A DNA stretch of 64,000 bases from Auricularia sp. M13 (lineage: Eukaryota; Basidiomycota; Agaricomycetes; Auriculariales; Auriculariaceae), in assembly GCA_037042915.1 (NCBI GenBank), contig CM073193.1:3038001-3102000 (forward strand), given 5' to 3'. The translations under genes and the position numbers were made by a program. Position 1 is the stretch's first letter; every line of letters starts with the position of its first letter. A model generated the notes under the pieces. The model made no database searches. It was not told the origin of the DNA and saw only the letters and a list, made by a program, of their open reading frames with translations. Shown piece by piece: positions 56,310 through 64,000 of this stretch.

Positions 56310-57799
56310 ATGCTTTTGACGAATCTTCTCACGTTCTCACTTGTTCCCATCGCGTATGCGGCGCCTTCCGTCTCCACGGTTACCAAAACCGTCACGAAGA
56401 CGACGACCAAAACGACGACTAAAACGTCGACTTCGACGAAGACAACGATCCAGACATCGACCGTTAATATTTGCCAGACCTCAGACATAGACCTGGGCCT
56501 TCCGTCGACAGCCTCTACGTCTTCTCCTAGTACCACTAATTTGGTGCCCACCGCACCTCCCACTAATTCCATAGGAGCCACCACGACCACTCTGCGCTCT
56601 AGCACCAGCGCGGTACCCTCGTCCACGTCCTCGCGCACGAGTCTCAGCTCTGCCTCGCGCTCGACAACGTCCGTCTCCTCAGCAACGCCGCCCGTTAGCA
56701 CCGGCACATCGACCGGCAAGATTGCGTTAGCCTGGGCCAACCAAGAGAAAGACTCGATTGCCAACTTTGTCAACAAAAATGTGTCCATGTCAGTAAGAGC
56801 CTTCAGAGTCTTCCTGCTTGCTGACACTCTCACAGGGTATATACCTGGTCCGTTTACTGCCCTCCGCAGGCGAAGGCGCTCAACCTTCTGTGTTGTATGC
56901 GGAACTCTCTCGACGCGTTCCGAATCCGTTCTCACATTCCATAGGTCCGATGCTTTGGGGACCCCAGAAGCTCACTCAGTTCCAATCACTCGCGGTGCCC
57001 GGCTACTCAACTTGCGTTGCAGGATTCAACGAGTGAGTGCGCCCTCCATTACTTCATTCTATCCAACGCACGTCAGGCCGATGGTGAAAAGCCAGTCGAA
57101 TATGACGCCTCAGCAAGCTGCCGACCTGTGGATGTCGGCCATCCATCCCCTTACGCAGCAAGGCTATACGACAGTGATCGGGCCAGCTATCTTGACGAGC
57201 ACGGCGGGCATCAACTGGATGAAGGAGTTTGTTACCTTGTGCCCTCAATGCTATGCTGACGTTAGTGATGACTCTCCGCGGGGAATGCGCTGCTTATGCA
57301 ATTTTTAGATCGATATTATTGCGGTACATACATACAACATCAACGCCACGAAAGCCATCGCCAACTACGTACGCTGATAATTTAATGATGTTTCTATATT
57401 GACATGCGGGTCAGAACCAGATCCATGCTCTTTACCCAGACAAGCAAATGGCAATCACGGAATTTGCTTGCCAGGTCCGTCAGCCTTTCATGCATCTGAC
57501 GAGTCATTTCTCACTCAAACCGCGCAGAGCTATTACTCCGGCGATCCGTACGAGAACTGCACCGTTGACCAAGCCGAAGTCTTTATGTTGGCTATCATGA
57601 ACTTCGTGAAGAAGACCTCGTGGATGCGCTGGGCAGCCTATTTCGGTGCGCGCGACATTCAGAATTTACTTTCTTCTGACCCCTTGAAGGCATGTTCAAA
57701 GAGAGCGAAATCGGTCGCACTGGCGTTTACCAATCGAACGCCATGATCGGTGACGATAATAAGCCCAATGCCCTGGGCAATGCTTATCTCAACAGCTAA
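56310..57799 (+). CDS. Secreted glycoside hydrolase family 128 (beta-1,3-glucanase type)
   Basis: MLLTNLLTFSLVPIAYAAP is a signal peptide. A Thr/Ser-rich, probably O-glycosylated linker of about 120 residues follows (VTKTVTKTTTKTTTKTSTST). The catalytic core starts KIALAWANQEKDSIANFVNK, then VYTWSVYCPPQAKALNLLCP, MLWGPQKLTQFQ, CVAGFNEPM with the acid/base Glu, AIHPLTQQGYTTVIGPAILT, IDIIAVHTYN, MAITEFACQ with the nucleophile Glu, and WMRWAAYFG. This is the GH128 / Asl1-like TIM-barrel pattern; members cleave beta-1,3-glucan and act in cell-wall remodelling or glucan breakdown. About six exons; the intron after LLC (GTTGTA...CATAG) was chosen because it yields the conserved CPMLWG. Stop TAA at 57797-57799. 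Confidence 0.85.
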
Positions 57800-58019
57800 A
57801 CACGCGTCCCTGCTCACGCATATGTAACATTTATACCTACACTCCTCCAGTAATCCGATTGTACAATATATTCCAGACGCGTATCAGATAATCTGGACAT
57901 GTTGTCCCTGTTCAATCATCTGTCGTGCCGGTGGCTATGCACTTGATCGGCATGTCGAAAATTGCCCTGAGCGGGGGTCCGTCACTCCTTTCCGACTTCC
58001 CCCACGTCCGCTGCTCGCT

Positions 58020-59053
58020 ATGGCTGCCGTGAAACTGACACCCGCTCTTAAGCATTTGCTTACGCTCAAACATCCTCAACCCCTTGCGCTGCCACCTGTG
58101 GCGAAGTTGAATGCGCTATTCGATAGCACACTTGCAGAGGCACGGCAACATAACGCGCCCAAGGGCTGGCTGGTCCTGTCCGTGAGTCGAGGAGCAATAA
58201 TTGCCCACACTCAGTCTTATGCAACATTAGACCTCTGCTCTAGTGTCTGCCAATGTGCCCGAAGGCGTTGCGCACCTGTATCGCTACGCAACGGCCGACA
58301 AGGCCATTCCGGCGCGCGTCGCTGACGCGGAGCTCATGCGCGAGACCGCGCTCAAATGCGCTGAATTCATTGGTGTTCCCCGAGTACGAATGCTTCCACG
58401 CGTTGCGATGCTGCTTCTCACGATTTGAGATAGACAATTATCGGGCTGACCAGTTTACACGCCGCCCTGGAAGACGATGTGAAATCACGCCTACGGACGC
58501 AGTCTCTTCGGTGTGTGCTGTGCCAACCACGCGCCAGTGGCAGCTGAACGTGCGGGCAGTGCCCTGAACGCAAATAACTGGCAGAAATTCGGCCAACTGG
58601 GCAGGCAGCTATGGGACTCGGTCTACGAACCTCACCAAGAGAAATTGCTCGCCAAACTAGACTCCTTCCATCCAGACTTTTCAGGTATGTCTATCTTCTT
58701 TTTAAAGTCATGTCCTCGCTCGAAGCAGGCCGGTTGACATCGTGTCATTCGAAGCGTTCATAATCCAGAGTTACGGACACCTTCTCGCGCCGCTGGGCAC
58801 GCCTGACGAAGTCCCGGGCACGCTCGGACGCGCCCTGACCTCGGTCCTGGGCGCCGCGGCGCTTCGCGCAGAAGAAGGCGTCGGCCCTCAGCTCACAAGT
58901 CACGTCTTCGGTCTCCTGAAGGCACGCGGCTGGCCGGGAGAAACTGAAGAAGACAAGTGGCTGTCCAGCGACGAGGGTGCCGAATGGGTTCTTCGAACCA
59001 CAGACCGGATTACTGAGCTCGTCCGAGGCGGTGACGTGCGACCGAAGTTGTAG
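58020..59053 (+). CDS. AhpD-like (carboxymuconolactone decarboxylase fold) protein
   Basis: Starts MAAVKLTPALKHLLTLKHPQ. Spliced exons read ALFDSTLAEARQHNAPKGWL, NVPEGVAHLYRYATADKAIP, RETALKCAEFIGVPR, LHAALEDDVKSRLRTQSLR, GRQLWDSVYEPHQEKLLAKL, FEAFIIQSYGHLLAPLGTPD, and VGPQLTSHVFGLLKARGWPG. Order and helical character match fungal proteins of the AhpD-like superfamily, in which I expect no active-site CxxC here; none is visible, so peroxidase-type activity is doubtful. Often annotated as mitochondrial or of unknown role. Exon limits around 58440-58600 are approximate. Confidence 0.7.
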
Positions 59054-59226
59054 AGCAATGAATTGTATTCGGGGAAGCAGTCGTCGTGTATATACATGTG
59101 TGTCGGGTCAACATGGGCGGCGGTTTTGGTCGAGTCGAGAGCTGGAGAATGATACAAAGGATAATGATGGTACAGACGGCGCGAGGGTTGCCTAACGCGA
59201 TCCCCCGGGGCCAAGGAGTATAAAAC

Positions 59227-60143
59227 TCAAATGTTGTACATCGCGCAATAGCGGAATAGCATGCAGGAGACGATGACGATGTTCATGAAGGGTGGGTGCA
59301 TCTGGGATAGCAGCCTGAGGATGAGAGAGACATTTCCAGAGGAAAGACGCACCACCGTGCCTGCTCCAGCATTTTCGATAAAATGAAGCTCGCCGTGAAC
59401 GTCGCCAATGTTGGTGCGGACCGGTCGAACAGGCCGGTAGAAGGCGACGACGGTAGCGGTGTTGTCGTACAACTATCGCAGCGTGAGAAGGGTGTTGTCC
59501 TGCACCAGAATGCTGATGGACTGACCAGGAGATCCCCGTTCGGGTGCGGACGCCAGCGGTACAAGTTACCATCCGGTGCAGGGAACAGCCTGGCAAGCAA
59601 ACGCACTGCTTCAGCTATCGCAAACAGAAGATGATCGGCATGCATACCTCGAATAGTAGTTGTCTTGCGGGTCAGGGCGGCAGAGGTCTTGCATGGAAAC
59701 TTGTTGCTAATCGCATGTTAGTATCGGAAAAATTGTGACGCATAGCCAGCGCGCATACCTTGCCCAGGATCACGCGCCCGAGTCCACCATTGGGCTTCCA
59801 CTCAAAGCGCGCGACACGCTCCTCCTTCTTGTGAGTAGTGCGGAGTAGCGTCGTGAAGTTTGACCCGCGACCATCTGATTCTGTCTATTATGGGAGGCGT
59901 CAATGCATGCTCCAGTAGCAGTGTGGCATGCACTGACCACAAAGCGAAAGGCAGCGCCCTAAGAAGAAACACGATCGTCAGTACGCGACGAACAAGCCGT
60001 ATGAAAAAGGCAGTATGTACCCTGCGTTGTGGGATGAGCCAAGGATGCAAACGTCAAAGCGGAGAAAGTACGAACCAGGTAGTATTGAACAGCGTGGACT
60101 GACGCGGGTCCACCGAAGTCCAGGAGAACACTGACTGAGCCAT
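59227..60143 (-). CDS. DUF6593-type fungal protein (copy 2)
   Basis: Starts MAQSVFSWTSVDPRQSTLFN at 60143. Later exons read KEERVARFEWKPNGGLGRVI, LGK, MQDLCRPDPQDNYYSRLFPA, PDGNLYRWRPHPNGDLLLYD, ATVVAFYRPVRPVRTNIGDV, HGELHFIENAGAGTV, and MHPPFMNIVIVSCMLFRYCA. The FxWxPxGGLGRV strand, the F(x)APDGxLYRWRP core and the closing hydrophobic strand mark the DUF6593 family. About six exons; the second one, between 60080 and 59880, could not be fixed and may contain a short exon in any of two frames. Copy 1 at 46720 shares the core but is diverged in the rest. Function unknown. Confidence 0.68.
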
Positions 60144-61072
60144 GGTATTCAAGAGGGGCAAGAGGCTGGTAACGCTGAGAGCAGGTGCTGCAGTGGTGAG
60201 GAATAGTGATATCCAGCATGGCTTTTTATACGCGAAACCCAGAAATGCTGAGCAGAGCATCTGAGATGAGGAGCTACGTTGTTCTGCGGTCGGGAAACAA
60301 CTGAACTGCCAATCCTGGAACCGCGCATCATGTCACTGATGAACGAACTTTCGTGAAACCCTTGGCAATGCAGCGAGAACACCTCAGTTCGACCCTCGTT
60401 GCTAGAGAGAATACAACGGGGACGGACCATGATGAGACGCACAGGGTACAACACCGAACGTAATGCGTGGTCGCGACAATGAACCTCGGCCGCACATTGG
60501 GTGTGCCACCAGATTCAAGAGCCGTATTTCCAAGATCCGGGCTCAAAGACGTTGTTCTTCGTCGAGGCTCGCGCGGACACAACCAGGGTTCCAGCCGCGA
60601 AGCGCACGAGGGGAGAGAGCATGAAACGGGGACCCGCAGCATCGATCGGCAAGGCCGAGATTTGCACGCTTTCGGTGATGCACGCGAGTCATTCATTGTC
60701 AGCGTCTGCGAGGGCTTCGAATAGGAAGGAGGCGGTTGATTATGCAAACAGGAGTCCACATGCGCATTTGGACAATGGGACCTACGGATTAGGAAGGTCT
60801 GAACCGAGGGTGTGGCAAATGCAACCGAGCGTCTTCGTGCCACCTGTGCGACAAGGAGCGCTGGAGTGCGAGAAGCGCGTGTTGGAAACCGAGTTGTACG
60901 TCTGAACAACCAGGAAACAGCTGCAGATAGCCGGGATCGAGTTTTAACGGTCATGCGAACGGAAGAACTTCACGTGGCCAAGGGTGGCCGTTCAAAGACA
61001 ACGAACGGTCGCCACGCGCGTGCATTGGCGCGCAAGAGGCGCAATAAGGAGCAGAAGAAACGTGTGTATGAT
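60144..61072. other. Intergenic, no gene recognised
   Basis: 930 bp between two minus-strand genes. It holds open but motif-free frames on both strands (for example 60328-60954 minus, 208 codons, Ser/Arg/Cys-rich). No splice chain or family signal, so no gene is called. Confidence 0.45.
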
Positions 61073-61572
61073 TCAAGGGATGACCCGGATGCCCAAAGAA
61101 CGCGCAGAGCCCACAACAGTCCGTGCAATCGACTCGAGAGGGAGATGGCGCAGATGGTTGTCAGTCGCCTTGATTTTTGCAATCTCGTAGATATGTTTCA
61201 TGCTGATAGTCCCGACCCAGTCGTGCCCCGGCCGCGCAGTGCCCTTCTCGAGGCCGGTGGCCTTTTTCAGGAAGTACGACACGGGTGGCGTCTTGGTCAC
61301 GAAGGAGAACGTGCGGTCTGGCTGGATCGTGATCAAGGTGGGCGTCGGCACCCCTGGCTCTATGTGGCCCGTGCGCGCGTTGAACTCCTTGCAAAAGTCC
61401 ATCGACTTGACGCCGCGCGCACCGAGTGCCGGGCCGATGGGCGGGCTGGGCGACGCCTTGCCTGCGGGCACGACGATGCGCTGGGAATATCTGGAATGAG
61501 CACCCCCAATCTGCAGACCCCTTGGAGACCACATACGACTATCTGAGCGCGTGCAGCCAGTGCCTTGGACAT
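61073..61572 (-). CDS. MRPL19: Mitochondrial ribosomal protein uL11m
   Basis: Two exons joined by an intron from GTATGT to CCCAG near 61548-61475. Sequence: MSKALAARAQIV, RIVVPAGKASPSPPIGPALG, ARGVKSMDFCKEFNARTGHI, PGVPTPTLITIQPDRTFSFV, TKTPPVSYFLKKATGLEKGT, VGTISMKHIYEIAKIKATDN, LPLESIARTVVGSARSLGIR. The Pro-rich PPIGPALGARG block and the TKTPPVSYFLKKA block are the uL11 signature; the protein forms part of the GTPase-associated stalk base of the large subunit. Length of about 142 residues is normal. MRPL19 is the yeast name of mitochondrial uL11. Confidence 0.92.
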
Positions 61573-61879
61573 TTTCGGAACGAAAGAACAACTGAGCCGG
61601 CATCTCCCGGCGCGACGACCGTCTTGCCCTCGATATGTCGACGACCGCGCGTGACCACCGGGCAGCCAGTGCTGAAACAGCCAAAACACTGCAGATGTAC
61701 GGTGCCATTAACGTTGGCGCCACCTTCTTTGCCCGCTGCCCCCCCTCGACTCACTCCGACCGCAGGGTGCCTTCCAGTCCGGGCTCATAGGGGTATGCAC
61801 CATATCCAGATACCCACCGCAAGGGCACGCCTGCTGACATCAAGATCCAGATCCTCTTCGCGGGAGTGGCACACCACAC
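61573..61879. other. Divergent promoter region
   Basis: About 300 bp between the uL11m start (minus) and the small membrane protein start (plus). No motif strong enough to name. Confidence 0.4.
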
Positions 61880-62268
61880 ATGGCCCGCTTTCAGGTTAAT
61901 GCCTCGGATCGGCCAGGCTTCGACAAAACTAACAGCGCATTGCCCTCAGACGAAAGACACTGCCATTCAAGACCTTCGTCGTTTGCGGATGTGCGTCGTG
62001 CACTGCTGTGCCCTGTGTGCTCCCAGCACTTATCCTCTGCATAGTTACGCTCGCGGGCTTCGCGTTCGGTGCTGAATCTGCGCTCGTGGCCTTTGAGCGC
62101 TCGCAGCGCATGCACGAGAACAACCTGCGCCGACAAGCACAGGCCTCCCTGACAAGTCGCGGAATCCATCCAACGGAAGCCGCTATCCAAGCGTGGAACA
62201 ACGATAGAAAGGCAAAGCTCGTCGCCGCTGAACTGGAGGGTTCTGAAAGGGAGCAGCCTCCGTCATAG
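61880..62268 (+). CDS. Small single-pass membrane protein, uncharacterised
   Basis: A split frame beginning MARFQ, then an intron (GTTAAT...CCCTCAG) to TKDTAIQDLRRLR, then a second intron and an exon with LILCIVTLAGFAFGAESALV (one membrane helix) and FERSQRMHENNLRRQAQASL. The last residues are charged (KLVAAELEGSEREQPPS). The QDLRR...hydrophobic...ER(R/S)xRM layout is like small mitochondrial inner-membrane proteins of fungi, but I do not recognise a family. The exact second junction (near 62000-62035) is not resolved, so the model is provisional. Confidence 0.5.
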
Positions 62269-62456
62269 ATATGCTTGTGAATACGACCGCAGACTTTTCA
62301 TTTGCACGCATCTAGAATGACTACGTCTTAATTTACATCAATCATGAGATGGCAGGGAACCTCTGGACACTGGATTGCGACAAAGACATTGGAGAGCGAC
62401 AACAGCGAGAGAACGGGCAGGTAGAGAGATGCTATGAGATTGACAAGTCCGAGACA

Positions 62457-64000
62457 TCATTGCCACTGCTGCTGTGGCGGCGGTGGAGGTGGGTACGAAT
62501 ATGACGATGACTGCACCCATTGAGGGACCGGTGGAGCAGGCGGCGGAGGGAAATACGATGGGCCAGGTGCGCCGTGCTGAGGAGGATAACTTCCTTGCGG
62601 TTGCTGCTGCTGCTGCTGCTGTGGTTGCTGTTGGTAGAAACTGGGTGGCGGCGGTGGCGGAGATACAGACGGCAGAGGCGGAGGAGGAGCAACAACTAAA
62701 GCGCCGGGGGGCGGACGAGGAAGCGGGTTTGGAGGAGGGAGCGGCGGCCGCTGTGGCGACGACGAGAACGCAGTGCTGGAAGAATACGCAGCGTTCTGCA
62801 AAGGAGGTGGGGGCCCGGGAAGCGGGTACGGTGAGCTGGGCGGCTGAGGTGGGTGCTGCGGCTGCTGTTGCTGCTGTTGCTGCATCTGCATTTGAGGGCC
62901 GGGAGGAGGCAGGAGCTGGCCAGGTGTTGGCAGCGGCAGGCCTTGAAAAGACGACGTCGGCGGCTGGAACGCCGGAGGTGGAGGGGGTGCAGCAGCATGG
63001 TCCGAATATTGGCCGGGATAAGACATGTTGTTCTGATTCCCAGGCTGCCCTAACGGCGGATTATGTCCAGTCGGCGAAGAATTCTGGTGCACCTGAGGCA
63101 GCGGACGGCCGTGGACAGCTGACTGATGCTGCTGCTGCTGCTGTTGTGGGGGAGGTGGTGGTGCAGGCGTCGCTTGCTGGGGAGGTGGGGGAGGCGGCAC
63201 CTGGTAGCCCTGAGGTTGCTGGTAGGACGAAACGGGCTGTTGGGGCTGCTGCCCCGTGTACTGCACGTTTTGCGGCGGCGGCGGCGGTGGAGGGAATCCG
63301 TACTGATGTTGTGGCATCGGCGTTGGCGCCTGCGAATATGGCTGCTGTTGCAGTGGCGGAGGCGGCGGGGGGGCCGGAGTCTGTGAAGGTTGTGGTACAT
63401 ATTGCGAAGGAGGCGGAGGCGGCTGCCCGTAAAGAGAGGGTGGAGGCGGTAGATGTTGCGAGTTGTTCGGTGGCAGCGAGTATGCCGACTGGTGTGTAGG
63501 CGATGGAGAGCTCTGCATGGGCCCAGAATAATTGCTAGGTTGCGTGTATGGTGGTTGCGGGGGTGCGGAGGCTGGATGCAAGGGCGGTTGCGCGAATGGT
63601 TGGGGTGTAGGCAGATTGGTCGCGGGCGGTGCCGTAGCAGGCGGCGCCGGGTAACCGTTTGGAACATAACTAGGATGCCCCTGCAGCGGATAAGATTGAG
63701 TGTGCGGCACAAAACCAGAGGGTGCGGGTGTCACTCCTGGTCGGGGAGGAGTATGCGTCCCTGGGAACGGAGTTGGGCCTGGTCTTGGAGCAAAGCCTGA
63801 CGATACGGGCGGGTGCATGGACGACATACTCGACGGCGGTGCTGCGAAACCCGAACTTTGCGTCGGAATCCCGGGCTGAAACGCGGAGGGGAAACCCTGG
63901 GGATACGGAAAGGCCTCGGGAGGTGCAGAGTAGGAATCACGACTGTAGGTCGATACTGGACGAGGGGTAGCCGGCGACTGAGGAGGCATAAAACCAGACG
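62457..64000 (-). CDS. Pro/Gln-rich C-terminal part of a larger protein (partial)
   Basis: An open minus-strand frame running from the window edge to a stop at 62457, at least 514 codons. Composition is almost entirely Pro, Gln, Ser, Tyr and Gly with long P and Q runs (PPPPPPQQQW at the very end). The nearest ATG at 63989 lies inside a repeated SGF-type context and is probably internal; the true start is outside the window. Such low-complexity tails occur in RNA-binding, splicing and actin-regulating proteins; nothing here decides which. Confidence 0.75.
   Translation of the reverse strand, partial: SGFMPPQSPATPRPVSTYSRDSYSAPPEAFPYPQGFPSAFQPGIPTQSSGFAAPPSSMSSMHPPVSSGFAPRPGPTPFPGTHTPPRPGVTPAPSGFVPHTQSYPLQGHPSYVPNGYPAPPATAPPATNLPTPQPFAQPPLHPASAPPQPPYTQPSNYSGPMQSSPSPTHQSAYSLPPNNSQHLPPPPSLYGQPPPPPSQYVPQPSQTPAPPPPPPLQQQPYSQAPTPMPQHQYGFPPPPPPPQNVQYTGQQPQQPVSSYQQPQGYQVPPPPPPQQATPAPPPPPQQQQQQHQSAVHGRPLPQVHQNSSPTGHNPPLGQPGNQNNMSYPGQYSDHAAAPPPPPAFQPPTSSFQGLPLPTPGQLLPPPGPQMQMQQQQQQQPQHPPQPPSSPYPLPGPPPPLQNAAYSSSTAFSSSPQRPPLPPPNPLPRPPPGALVVAPPPPLPSVSPPPPPPSFYQQQPQQQQQQQPQGSYPPQHGAPGPSYFPPPPAPPVPQWVQSSSYSYPPPPPPQQQWQ

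Noticed and set aside
60812-61546. 244-codon plus-strand frame over the uL11m locus
   Set aside because: It is antisense to a clearly conserved ribosomal protein and has no family signal; it is a shadow frame.
62474-63499. 341-codon plus-strand frame
   Set aside because: It is the complement of the Pro/Gln-rich coding sequence; Ala/Glu/Val-rich translation is what the reverse of CCN and CAR codons gives.

Overview
The window reads as nuclear DNA of a filamentous basidiomycete, most likely an Agaricomycete. Almost every gene is cut by many short introns (mostly 42-65 bp, donors usually GTGCGT or GTGAGT, acceptor CAG or TAG). The recognisable proteins are fungal: hexokinase, AP-3 mu, OST2, PEX11, TVP38, an FPK1/NRC-2-type kinase, DUF1748, DUF6593 and DUF3445 families, GH128 and fungal mitoribosomal proteins. 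Gene models were built by hand from reading frames, splice consensus and family conservation. Where I summed exon lengths they closed in frame: hexokinase, AP-3 mu, OST2, DUF1748, mS42/mS43, the retroelement ORF and the 48.1-kb gene.

Layout. 0-6.6 kb: ATF/CREB-type bZIP factor, hexokinase and an orphan multi-pass membrane protein, all on the minus strand. 6.75-12.7 kb (possibly to 13.4 kb): a non-LTR retrotransposon on the minus strand, ending in a (TAC)8 tail just upstream of the membrane-protein gene. 13.4-15.2 kb: no gene recognised. 15.2-25.1 kb: aspartic protease and AP-3 mu as a divergent pair, a low-complexity hypothetical, mitoribosomal mS42/mS43, OST2, a five-exon 72-residue DUF1748 protein and a mitochondrial PPR-like protein. 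25.1-28.2 kb: gene-poor. 28.2-33.1 kb: small coiled-coil membrane protein, Tctex-type dynein light chain, PEX11-family protein, TVP38-like protein. 34.5-42.4 kb: HSF-type factor, flippase-kinase homologue, MFS transporter. 43.1-50.7 kb: uS14m, bZIP-DUF3425 factor, DUF6593 protein, uncharacterised protein, GPATCH11-like protein. 50.8-64 kb: uncharacterised protein, DUF3445 protein, two-RRM protein, GH128, AhpD-like protein, second DUF6593 protein, uL11m, a small membrane protein and the C-terminal part of a Pro/Gln-rich protein running off the window.

There is no operon-like or biosynthetic cluster. Several genes serve mitochondria (mS42/mS43, uS14m, uL11m, PPR-like) and several serve membrane traffic (AP-3 mu, TVP38, OST2, FPK1-like kinase, dynein light chain), but they are interspersed and look independently regulated.

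The strongest unusual signals are: (1) the retrotransposon encodes one 1792-residue fused polyprotein, ordered ORF1-like - APE endonuclease - RNase H - RT, and its 5' third is interrupted by six spliceosomal-looking introns, the last of which sits at the ORF1/endonuclease junction and carries a stop codon; (2) about ten introns appear to use GC-AG rather than GT-AG boundaries; (3) a 33-bp intron in OST2 and an 11-nt microexon in the MFS gene.
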